This document shows positions 7,283 through 14,430 of a DNA stretch of 17,124 nucleotides, piece by piece. Both the position numbers and the translations under genes were made by a program. Position 1 is the stretch's first letter. Each line of letters begins with the position of its first letter. The notes under the pieces are model-generated. The model made no database searches. It was not told the origin of the DNA and saw nothing but the letters and a program-made list of their open reading frames with translations. Source of the stretch: Ruminiclostridium sp. (GTDB lineage: Bacteria > Bacillota > Clostridia > DSM-8532); assembly GCA_003535195.1 (NCBI GenBank), contig DOHN01000164.1:1-17124 (forward strand), in the 5' to 3' direction.

Positions 7283-7410
7283 GAATTTAGCGCATGAGCG
7301 CCAGAGTGATATTTCGGTACGTCAGCGGAGCAGGATCGCGGAGTTGCCGAATAAAATCCAGGACGGATTTTCTTGAGGGCGTACGAAACATCACTCATGG
7401 TGCTAAAATC
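7283..7410 (+). repeat. Palindromic dispersed repeat element, copy A (complete)
   Basis: A 128-base element whose ends and interior are self-complementary. TTTAGC (7286-7291) pairs with GCTAAA (7402-7407). The long arm 7304-7321 pairs with 7380-7396 over about 17 bp with one bulge and one mismatch (GAGTGAT/ATCACTC is exact). An apical hairpin AAAATCC/GGATTTT (7353-7359/7365-7371) has the loop AGGAC. The stretch AGCGGAGCAGGAT (7324-7336) is identical in copy B at 17082-17094. Compared with copy B there is a CATGAGCG insertion near the left end. It encodes no protein. It resembles a MITE- or REP-like mobile repeat or a structured RNA; I do not recognise it as a named family. Confidence 0.82.
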
Positions 7411-7476
7411 ATTGAACCGTTCATTCGTGAACTTAAAAAACCTTATGGACTTGGTGCTGAATATCCGGCTCTTTGA
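7402..7476 (+). pseudogene. Possible 3' remnant of a protein-coding gene
   Basis: Immediately beyond the inner part of repeat copy A, one frame reads AKIIEPFIRELKKPYGLG followed by AEYPAL and a TGA stop at 7474-7476. The residue mix looks like a real protein C-terminus. There is no start or ribosome site of its own, because the frame upstream runs through the palindromic repeat. It may be the tail of a deleted gene or part of a longer mobile element. The parent family is not recognised and chance cannot be excluded. Confidence 0.22.
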
Positions 7477-7501
7477 TTTTTACAGCAAAACCATATATAG
7501 T
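7473..7501 (+). promoter_or_regulatory. Predicted promoter for the secreted phosphodiester glycosidase gene
   Basis: TTGATT (7473-7478) and TATAGT (7496-7501) are separated by 17 bases, a good housekeeping-type promoter. It would give a leader of about 255 bases carrying the inverted repeats at 7613-7725. No equally good promoter was seen closer to the gene. Confidence 0.42.
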
Positions 7502-7612
7502 AAAATTTGAACATGAGCTTTTTACATCATACCATAAACCGGCATCGGGATACTATGCCTAATATTTTAAAGTTTCTTTATCGTAATAAAATCGAAACAC
7601 ACTGTTAATATA

Positions 7613-7725
7613 AAAAGCCTGTCTAACCTTGTTTTTTTATGGTAAGCTTAGGTAAAAGCCTGAATAAACAAGGTTCATAAGGCAGTGCGAAAGATTTTTT
7701 CAGGCGGCTGTCCTATGTAAACATA
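7613..7725 (+). promoter_or_regulatory. Structured leader with competing inverted repeats
   Basis: AACCTTGTTT (7625-7634) is exactly complementary to AAACAAGGTT (7666-7675). Inside its loop, GCCTGAA (7658-7664) is exactly complementary to TTCAGGC (7699-7705), so the two pairings form a pseudoknot or exclude each other. AAAAGCCTG occurs twice (7613-7621, 7654-7662). AGGCAG (7679-7684) can pair with CTGTCCT (7708-7714), and TATGTAAACATA (7714-7725) is a short palindrome. No known riboswitch consensus was recognised. The region ends 25 bases before AGGAGG. Confidence 0.4.
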
Positions 7726-7763
7726 AGATACGGCGGGGTCTTTCTTTTCCAGGAGGTTTTTAC

Positions 7764-10700
7764 ATGAGAGAAAATTTTAAAAGCAGAACAAAAAGATTTT
7801 TATCAGCATTTCTAGCGTTATCCCTGATTTTTACCATATTTATTGGAGACAGTGCTTGGGCTTATATCACAGATTTTGCCTCAACACATATCTTCTTTAA
7901 TGAAGAACGGGAGATAGGCAAAGGTGTTGTCCTCAATAACTGGCAGGGAAGGAACCCTGACGGCACACCCAAGCTCGGACATACCATTACTTTCAACCCC
8001 AAAACATCTGATGCCATGGTCATGACTGCGTTTGGGAACAGCATTAACAGCCGGAAAACCTTAAGCAGTACCTCCTATCTTGTAGAACAGCAGGGGGTCA
8101 CGGTTCTGGGCGGCATTAACGGCGACTTCTATCATTTAGCCAATGGCGTTCCTATCGGAATTGTTATCCATGAAGGAAAATTAATCAGCAACAGTGCCAC
8201 AGACTGGAATGCAATAGGCTTCAAGGCCGACGGCTCAGTGGTGATCGGAAAGCCTAAAATTACTATGAAGGCCATTATCGATGGGACAGAATATCCCTTC
8301 GGCAACTTTAATAAAGCACAGGGGGAATGGGGCCCTTATCTTTACAGTCAGGAATTTGGCGCCAATACAGGCTCCACCGTACCAAGCATAGAAGTTATAT
8401 TAAATATCGATGAAGGAGAGCCTGCTGTGGGCGATACCTTGGTAGCTACAGTAGCGGAGATCAGAACCAATACAAAAGCTACTCCCATCGGTGAAAATCA
8501 GCTGGTTTTATCTGCCCAGCTCAACAAAACCGGACACTGGGCGCTGGCCCAGTTTAAAGAGGGGGATATAGTCGCTTTTCAGTTTACCGATGCCACGGGG
8601 CAGTGGAATAATGTTGTGCAGGCCATTGGCGGAGATAAGCTCTTAATTGACAATGGCTCTGTAGTAAGCGGTCTTCCCACAAAAAATTACAACCCTTCTA
8701 CAGCGATTGGCGTAAAGGCCAACGGCGAGGTCGTTTTATATGAGTGCGACGGAAGAACTGGCGCCAGTCAAGGCGTTTCAAGCTATGAGCTGGCTCAATT
8801 TCTATATAATTTAGGATGCACAAAGGCCATCCAATTGGATGGAGGAGGCTCCTCGGCAATCCTTGCGCGTATGCCGGGCTATAGAAGCCCGGGACTGATC
8901 AGCAGACCTTCGGACGGCGCGGAAAGAGCTAATTCCAATGCCATCCTCCTGGTCTCCAAGCGAAGTGTGGAGATTAGGGACGGAGCGGCTCAGCCCGGTA
9001 CGATTGCTGAGAAAGTGCATATCTATCCCGGAAAAATCTATGCCCTGCAAAATGCAACGATTGAATATAAGGCTCTTGCAACCGATGAGTACTTCTTCCC
9101 GACAGCCCTGCCGGAAGACATGGTCTGGGGCAGTGATGCCGGAACCATGGATCAAAGCGGAAAGCTGACTATCGATAAAGGACCCGGCAAATACCAGGTG
9201 CTTGCGGGCGGCGGCAAGGCACTGGGCGCGGCGGCTGAGATAACCGTATTGAGCAGTGTCGCTTCCCTGAAGCCATCTAAAACTAAAGTGACGGTTTCAC
9301 CCGGCGGCAGCGTGGACTTAAGCTGCACCGCGTACTACCAGGATGTGAGTGCCTATGCTAACGACAGCTCCTTTAAATGGTCTGTTGAAGGCAATATCGG
9401 TTCAATCACCCAGGAGGGTGTTTTCACAGCGGCTCAGACCCCCGGAACCGGACGCATTGCCGTTTCCTATGGCAGTGTCAAAGCCTATATCGATGTGACA
9501 TTTAGCGACGCGCCTGATTCGGTGGAGGATTTTGAAAACGGGACCCTCTGGGGCTCATCAATCATAAGGGCTAAATCCGGAACAGCCTCTATAGTCCAGG
9601 ATGCCGCCATGGCTAAATCCGGAACCAAACTCTTGAAAGTGGACTATGACTTTACCCTGGCAGACGGTGTGGAGAAGGGTGTCGCGGGTGCTTATGCCCA
9701 TAGACTGGATCCCGCTACAAAACAGCCTGCCGGTATTGCGCTGGAAAAGGATCCCACCGCCATAGGCATGTGGGTTTACGGAGACAACAGCAAGACCTGG
9801 ATCCGTGCAAAGGTGAAAGACGGAAAAGGCCAGAGCTTTGATATAGACTTTACCAAGGATTATCGTACAGATACAATGACCGGCGGTGTGGACTGGGCCG
9901 GGTGGAAATATGTTGAAGCTGCCATACCTGAAGGCCGAGAAGGACCCTTTATTCTTGAAACGCCCATTCGTATTATGTGTACAAGAGAAGAGATGAGGGG
10001 CAAGGGAACTCTTTACTTCGATAAAATAACGGCAGTTTACGGCGCCGGCTCCAAGGATATGACAGCGCCTTCTGCAAAAATTATATCCCCGGCAAATTCG
10101 GCGGTCTTCAATGCTGCAAAGGTGCCTGTAAACATTGAACTGACCGATAATTCGGGCGGTTCGGGCATCAATGTTTCAAGCGTTAAGGTACTGCTGGACG
10201 GGGCCGAGGTTTCGGGCTTGAGCGTGAGTGGCAGCGGAAGCGCCGCCGTCAAGGGAGAATTGGGCGCAGCTATTCTGTCGGACGGCATGCATAAGCTTGT
10301 GGTGAATTACTCGGATGCAGCCGGGAATACCGGATCAAGCGCCGCAACCTTTACAGTGGAAACCGGTGCGCCGCAGATCGTCGTCTCGACCAGTCCTTCC
10401 TATTATGCGGGGGGCGGTGCTTTTACCACGGATATCAGTGTAAAGAATCCTAAAAACCTTAAAAAGTTTTATTTGGTGTTTAGCTATAACCCCAGCCAGG
10501 TAGAGTTTGTGGATGGGGATGCCCAAACCCCGGGCAAGCAGGCTGCTTTTGAATCCTGGGTAAAAAAGGGTAAGCTCATGAATAATGGGGTTAATGAAGC
10601 AAATGGGAAAATTATTCTCTCGGTGGATAATCTGACCGGCCTGTCTTCAGGCACCCTTTCGAAGATAGGGACCTTGACGTTTAAGGCCAAGAGTGACCTT

Positions 10701-12200
10701 AGGACCGCTACCAATGTAAACTTTGACTTTGGCGCCATGCTGGTGGCCAATAAAAGCGCCAGCCTTCGGTTTACCCTTCCTTCGATGGCTGTGAATATGG
10801 AATATGGGCTGGCCTTGAGCGTGACAGGCACTGCCAAGAACGAGCCAACCACCTTCTCCGTCACCGATAAGAATGGAAATCCAGTTGCCGGTGCGAGCCT
10901 GACTATTGATGAAGTCCAAAAAACAGTCTGGACAACAGATTCAGCCGGCAAGGCATACAGTACGGATATTACACACCTCCCGGTAGGCGCTTCCTTTACG
11001 GTAACAGCCAATAAGAATGGAATTATCAGTAATACCATTACCTTTACAGTGACAGAAAAGAATACGGAACTGACGCCCCAAAAGGTGTCCCTGTCTCTTA
11101 CCCCTGACCCGGGTAGCATATCTGTTAATTATGTGACGCCTACGGACCAGGTGGCGACCTTCATTCAATATGCTGAAAAAAGCTCCTTTACAGGAGCTTT
11201 TTCTTTAGCGCAGCAAGCGAAGAGCTCAGACAGCCCGGTTTCGCTGGTGAACGTAAGCGGTACAGAGCCTGCACGAGTTCACATGGCCATCCTTAAAGGC
11301 CTTAAACCAGGTACAGATTATGTTTACCGTATTTCCAACAGCTCGGGGAAAACCAGCCCTGTATATGAGTTTACTATGCCCGGCTATGAAGAGCCCTACT
11401 CCTTTGCGTTTATAACAGATCCCCAGGGGGCTTCTGAAGAAGCCTACAAAGTTTTTGGGGATGTGCTCGGCAAAGCAGTTGAAAAAGCTGGGAATCCTGC
11501 CTTTGTCTTGCTTGGCGGAGATCTGGCCGACAGGGGAGGAAATCTAAAGCAATGGAATATGTTTTTCGATGCAGGGTCCCGGATCTTTTCAAGCCTGCCC
11601 GTAATGGCTGCACCGGGCAATCACGAGTATTATGACGACGCCAATCTTATAAACTTCAAAGCGTTCTTTAACTTGCCGCAAAACGGTCCTGCAGGATACG
11701 AGGAGACGGCCTATTCCTTCCAGACCAAGGACGCTTTATTCATGGTGCTGGATACCCAGAAAAGTCTGAATCCCCAGCTCCAGTGGGTAGAGGAGACCAG
11801 TAGGGCATCGGATAAGAAATGGAAAATTGTTATGATGCACCGGGGGATTTATTCCGGATTCTATGACGAAGCGGAGCTGAGAAAGGTTATCGCACCGGCA
11901 TTTGACAGAGCAGGCATTGACCTGGTATTAAACGGTCATGACCATACATACCTGCGCGCCACCATGAAAGCCGGGAATAAGGTTCCGCTGGGTGAAGGCA
12001 CGACCTATATTACCGGGGGGAGCTCGGGCAAAAAATATTATGATGCAGCGGAAAGGTCATGGACCAGTGTTCTTTATGATGCCAACAATCCGGTGTTCTC
12101 GACCTTTAAAATTTATTCCGACAGGATTTTGGTGGTCGCTTCCCATGTTGAAAACGGCGGGACAGTGGATCATGACCGGTTTGAGATCATCAAAAAATGA
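7764..12200 (+). CDS. Secreted phosphodiester glycosidase (NAGPA-like) fused to metallophosphoesterase
   Basis: A 1478-residue exported protein. A signal peptide (RTKRF, hydrophobic core, likely cleavage after SAWA at 33) leads it. Residues about 105-400 are a phosphodiester glycosidase domain (NAGPA/DUF2233 family) with GGINGDFYHLANGVPIG (116-132) and QLDGGGSSAI (357-366). Next come two bacterial Ig-like domains (about 415-495 and 500-580), a jelly-roll carbohydrate-binding-like region (585-760), another Ig-like domain (768-867), a cohesin-like domain (870-1010) and an Ig-like or carboxypeptidase-regulatory-like domain (1012-1100). The C-terminus is a purple-acid-phosphatase-type FN3 domain (1108-1207) plus a metallophosphoesterase with TDPQG (1219-1222), GGDLADRG (D1253), GNHE (N1286, H1287), H1359 and GHDH (H1392, H1394). 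The expected task is cleavage of a sugar-phosphodiester in an extracellular or wall glycan, then phosphate removal. No SLH, LPXTG or dockerin is visible. AGGAGG at 7751-7756 sets the start. Confidence 0.93.
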   Translation: MRENFKSRTKRFLSAFLALSLIFTIFIGDSAWAYITDFASTHIFFNEEREIGKGVVLNNWQGRNPDGTPKLGHTITFNPKTSDAMVMTAFGNSINSRKTLSSTSYLVEQQGVTVLGGINGDFYHLANGVPIGIVIHEGKLISNSATDWNAIGFKADGSVVIGKPKITMKAIIDGTEYPFGNFNKAQGEWGPYLYSQEFGANTGSTVPSIEVILNIDEGEPAVGDTLVATVAEIRTNTKATPIGENQLVLSAQLNKTGHWALAQFKEGDIVAFQFTDATGQWNNVVQAIGGDKLLIDNGSVVSGLPTKNYNPSTAIGVKANGEVVLYECDGRTGASQGVSSYELAQFLYNLGCTKAIQLDGGGSSAILARMPGYRSPGLISRPSDGAERANSNAILLVSKRSVEIRDGAAQPGTIAEKVHIYPGKIYALQNATIEYKALATDEYFFPTALPEDMVWGSDAGTMDQSGKLTIDKGPGKYQVLAGGGKALGAAAEITVLSSVASLKPSKTKVTVSPGGSVDLSCTAYYQDVSAYANDSSFKWSVEGNIGSITQEGVFTAAQTPGTGRIAVSYGSVKAYIDVTFSDAPDSVEDFENGTLWGSSIIRAKSGTASIVQDAAMAKSGTKLLKVDYDFTLADGVEKGVAGAYAHRLDPATKQPAGIALEKDPTAIGMWVYGDNSKTWIRAKVKDGKGQSFDIDFTKDYRTDTMTGGVDWAGWKYVEAAIPEGREGPFILETPIRIMCTREEMRGKGTLYFDKITAVYGAGSKDMTAPSAKIISPANSAVFNAAKVPVNIELTDNSGGSGINVSSVKVLLDGAEVSGLSVSGSGSAAVKGELGAAILSDGMHKLVVNYSDAAGNTGSSAATFTVETGAPQIVVSTSPSYYAGGGAFTTDISVKNPKNLKKFYLVFSYNPSQVEFVDGDAQTPGKQAAFESWVKKGKLMNNGVNEANGKIILSVDNLTGLSSGTLSKIGTLTFKAKSDLRTATNVNFDFGAMLVANKSASLRFTLPSMAVNMEYGLALSVTGTAKNEPTTFSVTDKNGNPVAGASLTIDEVQKTVWTTDSAGKAYSTDITHLPVGASFTVTANKNGIISNTITFTVTEKNTELTPQKVSLSLTPDPGSISVNYVTPTDQVATFIQYAEKSSFTGAFSLAQQAKSSDSPVSLVNVSGTEPARVHMAILKGLKPGTDYVYRISNSSGKTSPVYEFTMPGYEEPYSFAFITDPQGASEEAYKVFGDVLGKAVEKAGNPAFVLLGGDLADRGGNLKQWNMFFDAGSRIFSSLPVMAAPGNHEYYDDANLINFKAFFNLPQNGPAGYEETAYSFQTKDALFMVLDTQKSLNPQLQWVEETSRASDKKWKIVMMHRGIYSGFYDEAELRKVIAPAFDRAGIDLVLNGHDHTYLRATMKAGNKVPLGEGTTYITGGSSGKKYYDAAERSWTSVLYDANNPVFSTFKIYSDRILVVASHVENGGTVDHDRFEIIKK

Positions 12201-12210
12201 CCGTCCCATT

Positions 12211-12239
12211 CCTTTTGAACTCTGGAAAAGCCTTTTGAA
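12211..12239 (+). repeat. Tandem 9-base direct repeat upstream of small membrane protein gene
   Basis: CCTTTTGAA occurs at 12211-12219 and again at 12231-12239, exactly two helical turns apart. It lies between the stop of the large secreted protein and the small gene, just before TATAAA (12248-12253). The spacing suits a regulator binding site on one DNA face, but no matching -35 box was found. Confidence 0.3.
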
Positions 12240-12273
12240 TAGGATAGTATAAAGTGCTTTCCGGAGCGTATTT

Positions 12274-12462
12274 ATGGGTAGAAAGAATCCATGCTTAAAT
12301 ATTGACCTATTGAATCTCCTTGGGGCCCTCCTGGTGCTTTTGGGAGATTTTATTGCCTATCTGGTAGCCTACCAGCAGCTCTGTGATTCCAAAGAAAAGG
12401 GTGGTACTTCAAGTACCAGCACGGCCCAGAGCGATCTCAGGTTAAGGCAGGAATTCAGATAG
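12274..12462 (+). CDS. Small hydrophobic protein with two flanking cysteines, unknown function
   Basis: A 62-residue protein, not recognised with certainty. It opens MGRKNPCLNIDLLNLLGALL and has one hydrophobic segment (about residues 11-32) bracketed by C7 and C37, then a polar Ser/Thr-rich tail. The NPC...LGD...LC pattern recalls short Firmicute proteins of unknown function of the DUF6774 type, but I cannot confirm this. GGAG at 12263-12266 is well spaced from the ATG, and an intrinsic terminator lies 80 bases after the stop, which supports a real gene. It starts 73 bases after the large secreted protein and may be co-transcribed. The DNA contains two palindromes, CTGGTAGCCTACCAG (12361-12375) and TGGTACTTCAAGTACCA (12402-12418), so the 3' part may have a structural role as well. 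Confidence 0.55.
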   Translation: MGRKNPCLNIDLLNLLGALLVLLGDFIAYLVAYQQLCDSKEKGGTSSTSTAQSDLRLRQEFR

Positions 12463-12541
12463 AATGCTAAAGACCGGTATCACCTCTTTTCGGGAAAAAG
12501 CCTTAGTATTTTTTACACACCGTACCGCAATTATTGATAAG

Positions 12542-12569
12542 AAAGCTGTGAACTCTGCAGCTTTTTTTT
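12542..12569 (+). terminator. Intrinsic terminator after the secreted protein/small protein unit
   Basis: AAAGCTG (12542-12548) pairs exactly with CAGCTTT (12558-12564) over a 9-base loop and runs into eight consecutive T (12562-12569). It separates the upstream unit from the pyruvate kinase gene. Confidence 0.82.
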
Positions 12570-12656
12570 AATAGATGCTATTGGTAAAATATATTGGGGA
12601 ATTGTTTTTTATATAGAGAATACTTAAAAATATATATAGAAAGAAAGGTTTTTTAT

Positions 12657-14414
12657 ATGCGCAAGACGAAAATCATATGCACCCTTGGCCCTGCGGTAGA
12701 AAGCGAAAATATGTTAAGGAGCCTTATCCTTGAAGGTATGGATGTGGCGCGTTTTAATTTTTCACACGGGTCCCATGAAGAGCACATGCAAAGGCTTGTT
12801 ATGCTTAGAAAAGTATCCAGTGAAATCAATAAGCCTGTAGCCTTGCTTTTGGATACAAAGGGCCCCGAGGTAAGGCTTGGCTGTTTTGAAAACGGCGGCA
12901 TTGAGCTAAATGCCAATGACACCTATATCCTGACCACCCAGGAATGCCTGGGCAACCAGGAAAGAGCATCGGTGTCCTACAGCAACCTAAACAAGGTTGT
13001 GGCAAGAGGAACCCGAATCCTCATTGACGACGGCCTTGTAGAAATGCAGGTTATGGATATCAATGAGAGAGAAATCATGTGCAAAGTTCTGAACAGCGGA
13101 CCCATCAAGGATAGAAAAAGTCTTAATGTCCCGGGTGTTAAGCTGGACATGTCCTATTTGAGTCAAAAAGACGAAGATGATATACAGTTCGCCATTGACA
13201 ACGATTTTGACTATATTGCGGCTTCCTTTACCAGATCGGCAGATGACATTATTGAAATTCGCAATTACCTGGAGGAAAATGGCGGCTCGGATATCCAGAT
13301 CATCGCTAAAATCGAAAACTGCGAGGGTGTGGAACATGCAGATGAAATTTTGATGGCCAGTGACGGCATCATGGTAGCCCGGGGCGATATGGGTGTCGAG
13401 ATTGACTTTAACGAGCTTCCGCAGCTACAGAAAATGCTCATAAAGAAATCCATGAGCCATGGCAAAAAGTCAATTACCGCAACCCAAATGCTGGATTCCA
13501 TGATTTCCAAGGTCCGTCCCACCCGTGCCGAGATCAGCGACGTTGCCAATGCGATTTATGACGGGACCAGCGCAATTATGCTTTCCGGTGAAACCTCCAT
13601 CGGAAAGTACCCTATCGAGGCAGTACGCACCATGGCAAAAATTGCCGAGAGCACCGAAGCGGCCATCCACTATAAAAGACGTTTCAGGAACCTGGAGCTG
13701 GATGATCAATCCACCCTCAATGTGACCAATGCCATCAGCCATGCAACCTGTACAACGGCTCATGATTTAAATGCTGCGGCCATTATCACGGTCACTAAAA
13801 CAGGTACGACGGCGCGTATGATCTCCAAATACCGTCCCCAGTGCCCCATTATAAGCTGTACGGCAAATGAAAAGGCTTACCGGCAGCTGGCCATGTCCTG
13901 GGGTGTGACTCCTGTCAGACTGGAAGAAAAACAGAGTACCGACGAGCTTTTTGACGGCGCTGTCGAAAAGGCTGTTGAAACAGGAATTGTCAAGACCGGT
14001 GATCTGGTGGTTTTGACCGCAGGTTTCCCCATTGGCGTAGCGGGCATGACAAACACTCTGAAGGTCCATATTATCGGCAATATTTTAACCAAGGGCCAGG
14101 GAATCAACCAGAAGTCCGCGGTGGGAACCCTTTGTGTGTGCCGAAATGAGGAAGAGGCTCTGCAAAATTTTAACGGCGGCGAAATTCTTGTCATACCTGA
14201 AACCAGCAATAAGCTGATGAGCGTATTAAAAAGGGCAAAAGGAATTATCACCGAAAAGGGAGATCATTTATCCCATGCCGCTATTGTGGGCCTCAGCCTG
14301 GATATTCCGGTTATTTGTGGAGCCGAGCATGCCACGGAGATTTTAAGAAGCGGTACTACTGTAACCGTTGACGCGGGAAAAGGGCTGGTGTACTCAGGAA
14401 CCAAGGAAGAATAA
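12657..14414 (+). CDS. pyk: Pyruvate kinase, long form with C-terminal PEP-utiliser-like domain
   Basis: A 585-residue cytosolic glycolytic enzyme converting phosphoenolpyruvate and ADP to pyruvate and ATP. The start MRKTKIICTLGPA is canonical, with AAGG at 12645-12648; a longer reading from a TTG at 12594 adds an untypical leader. Active-site landmarks are R32 and N34 in ARFNFSHG, D66 in LLDTKGPE, K219 and E221 in IAKIEN, D245 in ARGDMGVE and T277 in TATQMLDSM. The alpha/beta C domain contains KTGTTARMISKYRP (381-394). From about residue 485 a Firmicute-type extra domain follows, with LSHAAIVG (538-545; H540 corresponds to the phosphohistidine position of PPDK-type swivelling domains). Most bacteria without this extension have about 470-480 residues. 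The gene stands alone here, without the pfk partner frequent in Firmicutes. No clear promoter could be chosen in the AT-rich leader. Confidence 0.97.
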   Translation: MRKTKIICTLGPAVESENMLRSLILEGMDVARFNFSHGSHEEHMQRLVMLRKVSSEINKPVALLLDTKGPEVRLGCFENGGIELNANDTYILTTQECLGNQERASVSYSNLNKVVARGTRILIDDGLVEMQVMDINEREIMCKVLNSGPIKDRKSLNVPGVKLDMSYLSQKDEDDIQFAIDNDFDYIAASFTRSADDIIEIRNYLEENGGSDIQIIAKIENCEGVEHADEILMASDGIMVARGDMGVEIDFNELPQLQKMLIKKSMSHGKKSITATQMLDSMISKVRPTRAEISDVANAIYDGTSAIMLSGETSIGKYPIEAVRTMAKIAESTEAAIHYKRRFRNLELDDQSTLNVTNAISHATCTTAHDLNAAAIITVTKTGTTARMISKYRPQCPIISCTANEKAYRQLAMSWGVTPVRLEEKQSTDELFDGAVEKAVETGIVKTGDLVVLTAGFPIGVAGMTNTLKVHIIGNILTKGQGINQKSAVGTLCVCRNEEEALQNFNGGEILVIPETSNKLMSVLKRAKGIITEKGDHLSHAAIVGLSLDIPVICGAEHATEILRSGTTVTVDAGKGLVYSGTKEE

Positions 14415-14430
14415 AACCAAGCTTTTATTC
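14409..14430. terminator. AT-rich hairpin spanning both convergent stop codons
   Basis: GAATAAAA (14409-14416) pairs exactly with TTTTATTC (14423-14430) around a 6-base loop. It covers the stop codons of both pyk and pulA, which are only 10 bases apart. The stem has almost no G-C pairs, so it is at best a weak bidirectional terminator; antisense overlap of the two transcripts is likely. Confidence 0.35.

Larger units (their letters stand above)
7242..7763. other. Long divergent intergenic region with repeat element, promoter and structured leader
   Basis: These 522 bases separate the divergent zinc-ribbon and phosphodiester glycosidase genes. From left to right they hold the zinc-ribbon ribosome site, a palindromic repeat element (7283-7410), a 25-codon stretch that looks coding but has no start (7402-7476), a plus-strand promoter candidate (7473-7501), a GGCAT/ATGCC hairpin near 7541-7559, and a leader with competing inverted repeats (7613-7725). 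The AGGAGG ribosome site of the secreted protein closes it. No complete gene was found. Confidence 0.7.

Noticed and set aside
7294..7476. Plus-strand 60-codon open frame over the palindromic repeat
   Set aside because: Most of it is the self-complementary repeat and there is no ribosome site; only the last 25 codons look coding and are reported separately as a possible remnant.
7531..7763. Known riboswitch classes (c-di-GMP I/II, cobalamin, preQ1) in the leader of the secreted protein
   Set aside because: None of the conserved core sequences of these classes is present; only unassigned inverted repeats can be shown.
10484..11119. Minus-strand open frame of 211 codons inside the secreted phosphoesterase gene
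   Set aside because: It is fully antisense to a gene with clear domain evidence, has no ribosome site, and its Val/Ser/Phe/Leu-rich translation follows from the opposite strand's codon pattern.
12397..12418. AAGGGTGGTAC resembling the T-box antiterminator sequence
   Set aside because: It lacks the rest of a T-box leader (no specifier stem or full AGGGTGGNACCGCG), lies inside a probable small gene, and the downstream gene is pyruvate kinase rather than an amino-acid gene.
12887..12900. TGAAAACGGCGGCA, close to a catabolite-responsive (cre) element
   Set aside because: It encodes a normal part of pyruvate kinase, the symmetry half is weak, and such matches arise easily from Glu-Asn-Gly-Gly codons.
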